64,000 nucleotides of DNA from Gemmatimonadota bacterium (GTDB taxonomy: Bacteria > Gemmatimonadota > Gemmatimonadetes > Gemmatimonadales > Gemmatimonadaceae): assembly GCA_021413975.1 (NCBI GenBank), contig JAIOPJ010000055.1, forward strand, positions 62,001 through 126,000, in the 5' to 3' direction. The notes under the pieces were generated by a model. It saw only the letters and a program-made list of their open reading frames with translations, was not told the origin of the DNA and did not search any database. Made by a program: the position numbers and the translations under genes. Each line of letters opens with the position of its first letter. The first letter of the stretch is position 1. This document shows, piece by piece, positions 18,412 through 27,185 of this stretch.

Positions 18412-21400
18412 CCGGTACCTCACCAGCGGTGCGCTACCGGCTGCTCCCGAGCGAGATCTCGGGGGACGCGCTGGAGCGCGAGGTGATGGACCGCTGGACG
18501 CGCGACGGGGTGTTCGCCGCCTCGCAGGCGCTGCGTGCCGACGCGCCGGCCTGGGTCTTCTACGAGGGTCCGCCGACGGCGAACGGGCGCCCGGGGATCC
18601 ATCATGTGTTCGCGCGCACGGTGAAGGACCTCTTCTGCCGCCATCGCGCGATGCTCGGCTTCCACGTGCCGCGCAAGGCCGGGTGGGACACGCACGGCCT
18701 CCCGGTGGAGATCGAGGTCGAGAAGGCGCTCGGGCTCTCGGGGAAGCAGGACATCGAGCGCGTGGGCGTCGCCGAGTTCAACCGCCGCTGCCGCGAGAGC
18801 GTCTGGACGTACAAGGGCGAGTGGGAAGGCGTGAGCGCGCGCATGGGCTACTGGCTCGACTACGCCGATCCGTACGTGACGTACGAGAACGCATATGTGG
18901 AGAGCGTCTGGTGGGCCCTCAAGACGCTGCACGGGAAGAAGCGGCTCTACCTCGGGCACAAGATCCTCCCGTATTGCGCGCGGTGCGGCACGGCGCTGAG
19001 CTCGCATGAAGTGGCGCAGGGGTACGAGGACGTGGAGGATCCGTCCGTCTACGTGGCGCTCGATCTGGTCGATGAAGGTGGAAGGAGGGAGGATGGAAGA
19101 ACCTCCACCCTGCCTCCTTCAGCCTCCATCCGCCGGCGGATCGTCGTCTGGACCACGACGCCCTGGACGCTCGTCTCCAACGTCGCGCTCGCGGTGAACC
19201 CCGAGCTGACGTACGTCGAACTCCGCAAGAAGAACGTCACCGACTGGACCATCCTCCTCGCCGAGGCGCGGGCCGGTGCCGTGCTCGGCGCCGACTTCAC
19301 CGAGCGCTGGGACACGGTCGCGACGCTGAAGGGCGCCGACCTCGTCGGCCTGCGCTACCGGCGCCCGCTCGACTGGGTCGGGTATCCCGAGGAGGGAGCG
19401 CGCGAGGTGATCGTCGGCGAGGAGTTCGTCTCGGCCGACGATGGGTCGGGCGTGGTGCACCTGGCGCCTGCCTTCGGCGCCGACGACTACGCGGCGGGGC
19501 AACGCCATGGGCTCGCGTTCGTGAATCCGGTGGACGCGCGCGGCGAGTTCCCGACCGACGTGCCGCTCGTGGGCGGCAAGTTCGTGAAGGACGCCGACGC
19601 GGCGATCATCGAGGAACTCACGCGGCGCGACCAGCTCTGGAAGGCGCAGAAGTTCGTGCACAGTTACCCGCACTGCTGGCGCTGCGGCACGCCGCTGCTC
19701 TACTACGCGCGCACGAGCTGGTTCGTGCGCACGACGGCGTACCGTGACGAGATGCTCGCGCGCAACGCCGACGTGGACTGGAACCCGCCCGAGGTGGGTG
19801 CGGGGCGCTTCGGCAGCTGGCTCGAGAACAACATCGACTGGGCGATCTCGCGCGACCGCTACTGGGGCACGCCGCTCCCGGTCTGGGTGAACGACGCCGA
19901 CGCCGACGAGATCGAGGTGATCGGGTCGTACGCCGAGCTGGCGGCGAAGCTGGGCAGGGCGCTGCCGGCCGACTTCGATCCGCACAAGCCGCAGGTGGAC
20001 CAGTACAGCTGGCCGGCGCCGAGCGGCACCGGCACCATGCGCCGCGTGCCGCAGGTGATCGACACCTGGTTCGACTCGGGGTCGATGCCGTTCGCGCAGT
20101 GGGGCTTCCCGCACACGCCGGGGAGCGCCGAGAAGGTCGCGCGCTACTTCCCGGCCGACTTCATCGCCGAGGGCGTCGACCAGACGCGCGGGTGGTTCTA
20201 CTCGCTGCTCGCGATCGCGACCGGCCTCGGCGACGCGTTGCCGAACAACGGGCCCGGCGTGGCGACGCGCGGCGCGTCGGATCGCGGCGTGGTCAATCGT
20301 GCGGCCCCGTACCGCGCGGTGGTCGTGAACGACCTCGTGCTCGACGCGAACGGGCAGAAGATGTCGAAGTCCAAGGGGAACACGGTCGAGCCGCGGGCGG
20401 TGATGGAGCGCCACGGCGCCGACGCGGTGCGGCTCTTCCTCATGGCGAGTTCGCAGGTCTGGGTGCCGCGGCGCTTCGACGAGTCGGTGATCCGCGAGAC
20501 GGCGGGACGCTTCCTCGTGACGCTGCGCAACGTCTACAGCGGGATCTTCGCGCAGTACGCGAACTTCGGCTGGACGCCCGGCAGTGACGATCCCCCCGTG
20601 GCGGATCGCCCGGTGCTCGACCGGTGGGTGCTCTCCCGCCTGGCGAGCGTCGAGGCCGAGGTCGACGGCCTGCTCGGGCGCTTCGACGCCACCGCGGCCT
20701 CGCGCGCGCTGATGGACTTCGTGAGCGAGGACGTGGCGAACTGGTACGTGCGGCTGTCCCGCGGCCGCTTCTACGAGACCGGCGGTGCAGACAATCGCGC
20801 GGCCTTCGCGACCTTGCACGAGGTGCTCACCGTCACCTGCCGCCTGCTCGCGCCGTTCGCGCCCTTCGTGAGCGACTGGATCCACACCGAGCTCACCGGA
20901 CGCTCGGTGCATCTCGCGGACTTCCGTCGCGCCGGGGTCGCCGCCCCCGATGCCGCGCTCGAGCGTGCGATGCGCGCCGCCCGCATGCTCGCCACGCTCG
21001 GCCGGGCCGCGCGCGAGACCGCCGGCCTCAAGGTGCGGCAGCCGCTCGCGGCGATGACCTGCGTGATCCCGGGCGTCGACGCCGCCTGGCATGCGATGAT
21101 CGCGCCGCTGGTCGCGGCGGAACTGAACATCAAGCGGGTGATCTTCGTCGATTCCGCCGCCGACTGGGTCCGGCTCGAGGGCAAGGCGAACTTCCCCGTG
21201 CTCGGGAAGATCGTGGGCGGCGCGATGAAGGCCACCAAGCCGATCGTCGAGGGGCTCTCGCAGGACCAGCTGCGCACGATCGAACAGGGCGGGACCGTGG
21301 AGGTCGAGGTGCCGGGCCATGGCGCGCTCGCGCTCGATGCCTCGCGCGTCACGATCACGGCGCGTGCGTCCACGGCGCTGGTCGTGCAGCAGGGCGACGG

Positions 21401-21716
21401 GATGTCCGTCGCCCTCGACCCGGCGGTGACGCCGGAGCTCCGTGCCGAAGGGATGGCGCGCGAGGTGGTGAGCCGCGTGCAGCGCCTGCGGAAGGAAGCG
21501 GGGCTGGCGGTGAGTGACCGGATCCGGCTCGCGATCGCGGCGCCGGCGCCGGTGCAGGACGCGTTGCGGTCGCACGCGGCGTGGATCGCTGGAGAAGTGT
21601 TGGCCCGTGAGTGCGTCATCACCGACGCACTGGCCGGGACCCCCGTGTGGCTCGCGACGGCCGAGGTGGAACTCGACGGCGCGAATGCCCGCATTGCCCT
21701 CATCAAGGACAGTTGA
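18408..21716 (+). CDS. ileS: isoleucyl-tRNA synthetase
   Basis: A 1102-residue class I synthetase. The HIGH motif appears as GRPGIHHVF near residues 62-70, the zinc Cys pairs are CARCGT and CWRCGT, the editing domain follows WTTTPWTL, and KMSKSKGN is present about residue 650, with an anticodon-binding C-terminus. It charges tRNA-Ile with isoleucine and hydrolyses mischarged valine. The length and HHVF motif match the longer IleRS2 group. At residues ~224-245, before [13 protein letters not shown], there is an extra segment [20 protein letters not shown] encoded by an inverted-repeat-like sequence (19077-19135), which looks like an in-frame insertion. The GTG start overlaps the upstream stop. 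Confidence 0.96.
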   Translation: MTGTSPAVRYRLLPSEISGDALEREVMDRWTRDGVFAASQALRADAPAWVFYEGPPTANGRPGIHHVFARTVKDLFCRHRAMLGFHVPRKAGWDTHGLPVEIEVEKALGLSGKQDIERVGVAEFNRRCRESVWTYKGEWEGVSARMGYWLDYADPYVTYENAYVESVWWALKTLHGKKRLYLGHKILPYCARCGTALSSHEVAQGYEDVEDPSVYVALDLVDEGGRREDGRTSTLPPSASIRRRIVVWTTTPWTLVSNVALAVNPELTYVELRKKNVTDWTILLAEARAGAVLGADFTERWDTVATLKGADLVGLRYRRPLDWVGYPEEGAREVIVGEEFVSADDGSGVVHLAPAFGADDYAAGQRHGLAFVNPVDARGEFPTDVPLVGGKFVKDADAAIIEELTRRDQLWKAQKFVHSYPHCWRCGTPLLYYARTSWFVRTTAYRDEMLARNADVDWNPPEVGAGRFGSWLENNIDWAISRDRYWGTPLPVWVNDADADEIEVIGSYAELAAKLGRALPADFDPHKPQVDQYSWPAPSGTGTMRRVPQVIDTWFDSGSMPFAQWGFPHTPGSAEKVARYFPADFIAEGVDQTRGWFYSLLAIATGLGDALPNNGPGVATRGASDRGVVNRAAPYRAVVVNDLVLDANGQKMSKSKGNTVEPRAVMERHGADAVRLFLMASSQVWVPRRFDESVIRETAGRFLVTLRNVYSGIFAQYANFGWTPGSDDPPVADRPVLDRWVLSRLASVEAEVDGLLGRFDATAASRALMDFVSEDVANWYVRLSRGRFYETGGADNRAAFATLHEVLTVTCRLLAPFAPFVSDWIHTELTGRSVHLADFRRAGVAAPDAALERAMRAARMLATLGRAARETAGLKVRQPLAAMTCVIPGVDAAWHAMIAPLVAAELNIKRVIFVDSAADWVRLEGKANFPVLGKIVGGAMKATKPIVEGLSQDQLRTIEQGGTVEVEVPGHGALALDASRVTITARASTALVVQQGDGMSVALDPAVTPELRAEGMAREVVSRVQRLRKEAGLAVSDRIRLAIAAPAPVQDALRSHAAWIAGEVLARECVITDALAGTPVWLATAEVELDGANARIALIKDS
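19077..19135. repeat. inverted-repeat-like insertion inside ileS
   Basis: The coding strand has an A+G-rich arm (GGTGGAAGGAGGGAGGATGG) followed within 10 bases by a C+T-rich arm (CCACCCTGCCTCCTTCAGCC), forming an imperfect palindrome. The units resemble the GGATGAAGGCTGAAGGATG repeat at 59121. It stays in frame in ileS and adds about 20 low-complexity residues. Confidence 0.6.
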
Positions 21717-21718
21717 AC

Positions 21719-22141
21719 ATGGCGAACGCGACCCCCGGTGGCGAGAAGAAGTTCAAGCCGCTCCCGAAGAAGCAGATCAGCTACTTCGAGAAGCGCCTCC
21801 TCGAGGAACGGAAGCGCGTCATCAAGGAGCTCGTGCACTATGACGAGACCTTCGGCAACACGCCGCAGGGCGCCGACGGCGACCTGAGCTCGTACTCGTT
21901 CCACATGGCCGACCAGGGCACCGACGCCATGGAACGCGAGAAGGCCTTCCTGTTCGCGAGCAAGGAGGGGCGCTTCCTCTGGCACGTGGACCAGGCGCTC
22001 CGCCGGCTCTACCGTCAGCCCGAGGAGTTCGGGAAGTGCCACAGCTGCGGCGGCGAGGTCGGCTTCGACCGGCTCGACGCGCTGCCGCACGCACGCTTCT
22101 GCATCGAGTGCAAGCAGCGTGAGGAAGATGGGAAGAAGTAG
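21719..22141 (+). CDS. DksA/TraR family zinc-finger protein
   Basis: A 140-residue protein: an N-terminal coiled-coil helix hairpin (FEKRLLEERKRVIKELVHYDETFG) with a C-terminal DksA-type zinc finger CHSCGGEVGFDRLDALPHARFCIEC, all four Cys present. The loop between helices carries LSSYSFHMADQGTDAMEREKAF, the YocK/DksA-like DxxA-type region. It may bind the RNA polymerase secondary channel like DksA, or be one of the general TraR-type proteins seen next to lspA. It starts two bases after the ileS stop; ileS-dksA-like-lspA-rluD is a conserved order. The start at 21719 gives the expected length. Confidence 0.9.
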   Translation: MANATPGGEKKFKPLPKKQISYFEKRLLEERKRVIKELVHYDETFGNTPQGADGDLSSYSFHMADQGTDAMEREKAFLFASKEGRFLWHVDQALRRLYRQPEEFGKCHSCGGEVGFDRLDALPHARFCIECKQREEDGKK

Positions 22142-22637
22142 CGGCGGCGCCTTGCCGCCGTCGCGGTTCCTGGGCATCGCGGCGGTGGTCGTGGTGCTCG
22201 ACACCGTCACGAAGATGCTCGCGGTCGACCGGCTCGCGCCGGCCTACCTCCCGCACGAGGTGTGGGGCGAGTGGGTGCGGCTGACGCTCGTCTACAATCA
22301 GGGGGCCGCGTTCGGCCTGCACCTCGGCGCGTACTCGCGCTGGATCTTCCTGGCGCTCACGGTCGTCGCGCTCGTGGTGATGTGGCGGCTCTACCGGCGG
22401 AGCCCCGCGGACGCCGCCTGGCGCACCTGGGCGCTCGCGCTCGTGAGCGGTGGCGCGACGGGGAACCTGATCGACCGCGTGCGCAGCGCGCGCGGCGTGG
22501 TGGATTTCCTCGACGTCGGCGTGGGCGCGTGGCGCTGGCCGACGTTCAACGTCGCCGACATCGCCGTGAGCAGCGGCGCGATCATCCTCGCGGTGGTGCT
22601 GTGGAACGAGGAAGAGGAGCGGGCGGCGCCGCAGTGA
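22128..22637 (+). CDS. lspA: lipoprotein signal peptidase (signal peptidase II)
   Basis: A 169-residue inner-membrane aspartyl protease with four membrane helices. The conserved motifs are VLDTVTKML (helix 1, normally D-x-x-x-K), NQGAAFGL, GGATGNLIDR (first catalytic Asp) and FNVADIAVSSG (second catalytic Asp). It removes signal peptides from diacylated prolipoproteins. The start at 22128 has GAGGAAG just upstream; a GTG at 22119 is the alternative. It overlaps the DksA-like gene by 14 bases and the next gene by four. Confidence 0.95.
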   Translation: MGRSSGGALPPSRFLGIAAVVVVLDTVTKMLAVDRLAPAYLPHEVWGEWVRLTLVYNQGAAFGLHLGAYSRWIFLALTVVALVVMWRLYRRSPADAAWRTWALALVSGGATGNLIDRVRSARGVVDFLDVGVGAWRWPTFNVADIAVSSGAIILAVVLWNEEEERAAPQ

Positions 22638-23629
22638 CCGCGCCCCTCGGTCCCGGCACCTACAGCTTCTCCACCGACGACGTCTCGGGTGAACGGCTCG
22701 ACCTCGGGGTCGCGCGGCTCACCGGCCTCTCGCGCACGCAGGCGGCGACGCTGATCGCCACCGGCAAGGTGACCGTCGACGGCCGCTCCGAGCGGGCGAG
22801 CTTCCGCTGCATGGCGGGCGAGTCGATCGACGTGACGATCCCGGTGCCGCCGGGACGGGAGATCGCCCCAGAGCAGATCGCGCTCCGGATCGCCTTCGAG
22901 GACGACGACCTGGTGGTGGTCGACAAGCCGGCGGGCATGGTGGTGCATCCGGCTCCGGGGAACTGGACCGGGACGCTGGTGAACGCCCTCATGGGGCGGG
23001 GACAGGGGCTCGCCGAGGGCGCGGCGCCGGAGCGCGCGGGCCTGGTGCACCGGCTCGACAAGGAGACGTCGGGGCTCCTGATCGTGGCCAAGACCGACCG
23101 GGCGCTCCGTGCGATGAGCGAGGCCCTCGCGGCCCGCCGCATCACGCGGCGCTACGCCTGCCTGGCGTGGGGGCATCTCGACGCCGACGTCGTGCGCGTC
23201 GACCAGCCGCTCGCGCGCGACCCGAACGACCGCACGCGGGTCGCCGTCCGCCCCGAGGGACGCCAGGCGAAGACCGATTTCCATCGGCTCGCGCGCTTCG
23301 ATTCGGCGGAGTTCCTGCGGGCGCACCTGCACACCGGGCGGACCCACCAGATCCGCGTGCATCTCGCGTCGATCGGGCATCCGGTGGTCGGTGACGACAC
23401 TTATGGCGGCGGGGGCGGACGGCGTCTGGTCGGATTGCCGCCCAAGCGGCATTTCCTTCATGCCGCCTGGCTCGTCTTCACTCACCCGGTGTCGGGCGTC
23501 GAGGTGGACCTGAGGTCTCCGCTGCCGGAGGACCTCCGGCACTCGCTCGCGACGGTGGCGGGAGAGCCCGACTGGTTTGCCCACCCCGATCCCCTGGAGT
23601 ACCTTGGCTTCTATAGAGCGACCGGCTGA
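22634..23629 (+). CDS. RluD-type 23S rRNA pseudouridine synthase
   Basis: A 331-residue protein with an N-terminal S4 domain (RLDLGVARLTGLSRTQAATLIATGKVTVDG), then the RluA-family catalytic core: VVVDKPAGMVVHPAPGN, HRLDKETSGLLIVAKTD (catalytic Asp) and HTGRTHQIRVHLASIGHPVVGDDTYGG. It converts uridines in 23S rRNA to pseudouridine; RluD (positions 1911/1915/1917) is the nearest match, but RluC-type targets cannot be excluded. The GTG start overlaps the lspA stop (GTGA). The downstream cheW start lies within its last codons. Confidence 0.92.
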   Translation: MTAPLGPGTYSFSTDDVSGERLDLGVARLTGLSRTQAATLIATGKVTVDGRSERASFRCMAGESIDVTIPVPPGREIAPEQIALRIAFEDDDLVVVDKPAGMVVHPAPGNWTGTLVNALMGRGQGLAEGAAPERAGLVHRLDKETSGLLIVAKTDRALRAMSEALAARRITRRYACLAWGHLDADVVRVDQPLARDPNDRTRVAVRPEGRQAKTDFHRLARFDSAEFLRAHLHTGRTHQIRVHLASIGHPVVGDDTYGGGGGRRLVGLPPKRHFLHAAWLVFTHPVSGVEVDLRSPLPEDLRHSLATVAGEPDWFAHPDPLEYLGFYRATG

Positions 23630-24053
23630 TTCCTCACTGCCCCGGTACCTCGTGGTGGTGGCGGGGGAGCAGCGGTTCGCGTGGGAGCTGGGTGCCATCA
23701 AGGAGATCGTGCCCACTCCGGTGGTCACGCGGCTCCCGGGTGCGCCCGCCTGGGTGCTGGGTCTGCTCAACCTGCGGGGGCGCGTGGTGACGGTCGTCGA
23801 CCTCGCCGTGCGGATGGGCCTGCCGAGCGGGGTCGGCGCGTCGATCGTGGTGCTCGAGTTGGACGGCAGGATGCTGGGCGTGCGCGTGGACGAGGTGCGC
23901 TCGGTGGCGAATGCGGAGGACGCGACGGTCGAACCCGTGGAGGCGGCGCGTGCCGCGGACGGGCTCGTGGCGGGTATGGTCCGACTCACCGAAGGGACGG
24001 CGTCGCTCGTGGACGCCCGGGCCTTCGCGCGGTCGGTCCTCGTGACGGCGTAG
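23604..24053 (+). CDS. cheW: CheW-type chemosensory coupling protein (first of three)
   Basis: A 149-residue CheW domain: YLVVVAGEQRFAWELGAIKEIV, PGAPAWVLGLLNLRGRVVTVVDLAVRMGLP and ELDGRMLGVRVDEVRSV follow the family pattern. CheW bridges chemoreceptors and CheA. No ATG fits; TTG 23604 has GGAG five bases upstream and overlaps the rluD-type gene. It opens the chemosensory cluster, so transcription may be partly carried in from the housekeeping operon. The other cheW genes are at 39269 and 39709. Confidence 0.9.
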   Translation: MASIERPADSSLPRYLVVVAGEQRFAWELGAIKEIVPTPVVTRLPGAPAWVLGLLNLRGRVVTVVDLAVRMGLPSGVGASIVVLELDGRMLGVRVDEVRSVANAEDATVEPVEAARAADGLVAGMVRLTEGTASLVDARAFARSVLVTA

Positions 24054-24081
24054 CGGTAGACCATCTCTAAGCGAGGGACAC

Positions 24082-24444
24082 GTGGCTCCGACGGTTCTGA
24101 TCTGTGACGACGCGATCTTCATGCGCACCATGGTGGGCGACATCCTGACGCAGGCGGGCTTCGAGATCGTGGGCGAGGCCGAGACGGGGGTGCAGGCGGT
24201 GGAGAAGTACAAGCTGCTGCGTCCCGACCTCGTGACGATGGACATCGTCATGCCCGACATGGGCGGCATCGACGCGGTGCGGGCGATCACGAAGCTCGAC
24301 CCGAACGCCAAGGTGCTCATGTGCAGCGCGATGGGGCAGCAGTCGCTGGTGGTGGAGGCGATCCAGGCGGGCGCCAAGGACTTCGTCGTGAAGCCCTTCC
24401 AGCCCAGCCGCGTGCTCGAGGCGGTGCAGCGCGTCCTCGGCTGA
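24082..24444 (+). CDS. cheY: CheY-type single-domain response regulator
   Basis: A 120-residue receiver domain with no output domain. The acidic pocket is CDD at 9-10, the phosphorylation site is Asp54 (VTMDIVMPDMGG), then the conserved Ser/Thr position (MCSAMG) and Lys104 (VVKPF) near the end. It should be phosphorylated by the CheA encoded next and act on a motor or polarity target. The GTG start follows GCGAGGGA. An ATCTCTAAG motif lies just upstream, and a 28-base gap separates it from cheW, so an internal promoter is possible. Confidence 0.94.
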   Translation: MAPTVLICDDAIFMRTMVGDILTQAGFEIVGEAETGVQAVEKYKLLRPDLVTMDIVMPDMGGIDAVRAITKLDPNAKVLMCSAMGQQSLVVEAIQAGAKDFVVKPFQPSRVLEAVQRVLG

Positions 24445-24489
24445 GCCGACGCCGGCACCGCACCTTCCCACCTCCCTCCTCACCGCCGC

Positions 24490-26556
24490 GTGGATCCGTC
24501 CCGCTACGCCGACCTCTTCCGCACCGAGAGCCGTGAACAGCTCTCGGCGTTGAATCGTGCCCTGCTCGCGCTCGAGCAGGGTGAGGCGATGCGCGAGCCG
24601 GTCGACGCGATCTTCCGCGGCGTGCACACCATCAAGGGGATGAGCGCGACGATGGGCTACAGCGCCGTCGCCGAGTTCTCGCACGAGCTCGAGTCGCTGC
24701 TCGACAAGGTGCGCACCGGGGAGCAGGGACTGACGGCCGAGCTGATGGACGCGCTCTTCGCGGCGGCCGACGCCCTCGAGGACGGGATCGAGGGCGCGCG
24801 GGAGGACGACGCGCTCTCGCCGGCGATGAAGCGCGTGCTCGAGCGCCTGCACGATGTCGCGGGAGGGAGGGCGACCTCGGAGTTCCGCGTGGCCAGACCG
24901 AGCGGCGTCTTCGGAGTGACCTCCGAGTTCACCGTGCCGGCGCCCGCCGCGGCCGATGCGGCCCCCTCGCTGCCGGCCCCCGTTCACGCCGGTCCGACGG
25001 CGACGGTGCGCGTGGTGCAGGCCGCGACGACGTTGCTCCCCGGCGTCCGCGCCTTCATGGTGATCCAGCGCCTGCGCGGGCTCGGCGAGATCACCGCGAG
25101 CGTGCCGACGGTGGAGGCGTTGCAGGCCGCCACGACGCCGCAGCGCTTCGAGGTGCGCGTCGCGACGAGCGCCGGCTCCGCCGAGCTCGAGCAGGCCGTC
25201 CGCAGCGCCGGCGACGTGGACGAGGTGACGGTCGTGCTCAGCGCGATGGTGCAGCCGGCGGTCGTGGCGACGGACGCCACGGTCCGGACGCGGTCGGCAC
25301 CGCCGTTCAACCGTCGGGCCGCCGACGCGTCCCCCACCTTCGGCCGCCGTGCCAGCGATGCGATCGAGGCGGAGGACCTCACGGCGACCGCCGAGCGCGC
25401 CGTCGCGGTGCCGGCGCGCACGCGGCATGTGCGGATCGAACTCTCGCGCCTCGACGCGCTGCTCGACCTGATCGGCGAACTGGTGATCGTGCGCGGGCGG
25501 CTCAACGCGCTCACGCGCGCGCTCGCGCTGCCGGCCCTGCAGGAGGCGATGAGCGATGCCACGCGCCTGATCTCCGACCTGCAGACCGAGATCATGACGA
25601 GCCGTCTCGTGCCCGTGGGGCAGGTCTTCGACCGCTTCCCGCGCCTGGTGCGCGACATCGCGCGGCAGCTGGGCAAGGACGTCCTGCTGCAGATCGAGGG
25701 GAAGGAGATCGAGCTCGACCGCTCGGTGCTCGACGAGATCGCCGAGCCGGTGGTGCATCTCCTGCGCAACGCGGTGGACCATGGCCTCGAGATGCCCGAC
25801 GTGCGCGAGGCGCAGGGCAAGCCGCGCGCCGGCCGCCTCACCCTCGCCGCGCAGCGCGACCGCTCGGCGGTGCTGGTGACCGTGCGCGACGACGGCATGG
25901 GGATCGACCGGGAGCGCGTGCTGAAGCGCGCGATCGAGCTCGGGATGGTCGAGGCCTCGACGACGCGACTCGACGACGAGGCGATGCTGCGCTGCATCGC
26001 CCATGCCGGGTTCTCGACCGCCGAGGTGGTGACCGACGTGTCGGGGCGCGGCGTGGGCGTGGATGCGGTGCAGAGCCGGGTGCGTACGCTGGGCGGTTCG
26101 ATCGAGGTGGCCACGGCCTCGGGGGTCGGGACGACGATGACGATCCGCCTGCCCGTCACGCTCGCGATCGTGCGCGCGCTGCTCGCCCGCGTGGGGGACG
26201 AGCGGTACGCGCTGCCGCTCACGCATGTCCGCGAGACGATGGAACGGATGCCGGCGACGATCCGGCGGGTGCAGGGTCGCGAGGTGCTCGTGCTGCGCGA
26301 CGAGGTGCTGCCGGTGCTGCGGTTGCGCGAGGTCGTGCACCTGCCGCCCGGGGAGGAGTCGGGGCTGGAGGAGATCGTGGTCATCGAGCGCGGCGATCGC
26401 CGCGCCGGACTGGTGGTCGATGAGCTCACTGGACAGGAGGACATCGTGGTGAAGTCGTACGACGCGGTGCGGGACGGGACGGCGCTCTTCAGCGGCGCGA
26501 CGATCCTATCGGACGGGGCACCGGCGTTGATCGTCGACGTGGGGAGCCTCCTGTGA
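24490..26556 (+). CDS. cheA: chemosensory histidine kinase CheA
   Basis: A 688-residue kinase with the CheA layout. The P1 Hpt domain has IFRGVHTIKGMSATMG with phospho-acceptor His46. A P2-like region (about 165-290) is followed by a dimerisation helix hairpin (RLDALLDLIGELVIVRGRL), then the HATPase domain with N box HLLRNAVDHGLE, G1 DDGMGIDRERV and G2 GRGVGVDAV. The C-terminal P5 CheW-like domain binds CheW and receptors. No receiver is fused. The start is GTG. It overlaps cheC by four bases. Confidence 0.96.
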   Translation: MDPSRYADLFRTESREQLSALNRALLALEQGEAMREPVDAIFRGVHTIKGMSATMGYSAVAEFSHELESLLDKVRTGEQGLTAELMDALFAAADALEDGIEGAREDDALSPAMKRVLERLHDVAGGRATSEFRVARPSGVFGVTSEFTVPAPAAADAAPSLPAPVHAGPTATVRVVQAATTLLPGVRAFMVIQRLRGLGEITASVPTVEALQAATTPQRFEVRVATSAGSAELEQAVRSAGDVDEVTVVLSAMVQPAVVATDATVRTRSAPPFNRRAADASPTFGRRASDAIEAEDLTATAERAVAVPARTRHVRIELSRLDALLDLIGELVIVRGRLNALTRALALPALQEAMSDATRLISDLQTEIMTSRLVPVGQVFDRFPRLVRDIARQLGKDVLLQIEGKEIELDRSVLDEIAEPVVHLLRNAVDHGLEMPDVREAQGKPRAGRLTLAAQRDRSAVLVTVRDDGMGIDRERVLKRAIELGMVEASTTRLDDEAMLRCIAHAGFSTAEVVTDVSGRGVGVDAVQSRVRTLGGSIEVATASGVGTTMTIRLPVTLAIVRALLARVGDERYALPLTHVRETMERMPATIRRVQGREVLVLRDEVLPVLRLREVVHLPPGEESGLEEIVVIERGDRRAGLVVDELTGQEDIVVKSYDAVRDGTALFSGATILSDGAPALIVDVGSLL

Positions 26557-27185
26557 GCGCCGCCAGGGGATCGGGCGACGACCTGCGCCAGCTCACGCCG
26601 CGCCAGCTCGACGCGCTGCGCGAGGTGGCGAACATCGGGGCGGGGCATGCCGCCACGGCGCTCTCGCAGATGACCGAGCAGCGGATCATGATCAGCGTGC
26701 CGCAACTCTCGATCGCCTCGATCGACGACATGCCGAACCAGATCGCCGAGCCGGAGGAGCCGGTGGCGGCGGTGCTGATGCGGATGGAGGGGGACCTCAC
26801 CGGGCTCACGCTCCTGGTGTTCCCGCACCCGATCGCGTTGCGCGTGGCCGGCCTGATGATGCGCCGCAAGGTGAGCAAGCTCGGCGCGATCGAGGAGTCG
26901 GCGATCAAGGAGGCGGGGAACATCCTCAGTGCCGCCTACCTCAACGCGCTCGCCGACTTCATGCACATGACGCTCCTGCCCTCGCCGCCGAGCCTCGCCG
27001 TGGACATGAGCGAGGCGGTGCTGAGCTCGACCTTCGTGGCGAGCGCGCACGGGGCGTCGCAGGTGGTCTGCGTGGAGAGCGAGTTCGAGCTGCAGGACGT
27101 CGAGGAGCGGCTGCGCGGCTTCTTCCTCCTGCTCCCGGATCCGCCGAGCCTGCAGCGGATCCTCAAGGCGATCAACGTCGCGTGA
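26553..27185 (+). CDS. cheC: CheC-family CheY-P phosphatase
   Basis: A 210-residue CheC-type protein with two copies of the phosphatase signature, LDALREVANIGAGHAATAL near residue 26 and IEESAIKEAGNILSAAYLNAL near residue 110; the Glu and Asn of both (E..N) are present. These proteins dephosphorylate CheY-P and often work with CheD, which is also encoded in this cluster. The GTG start overlaps the cheA stop, and the stop overlaps the TPR gene (GTGA), so expression is coupled. Confidence 0.92.
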   Translation: MSAARGSGDDLRQLTPRQLDALREVANIGAGHAATALSQMTEQRIMISVPQLSIASIDDMPNQIAEPEEPVAAVLMRMEGDLTGLTLLVFPHPIALRVAGLMMRRKVSKLGAIEESAIKEAGNILSAAYLNALADFMHMTLLPSPPSLAVDMSEAVLSSTFVASAHGASQVVCVESEFELQDVEERLRGFFLLLPDPPSLQRILKAINVA

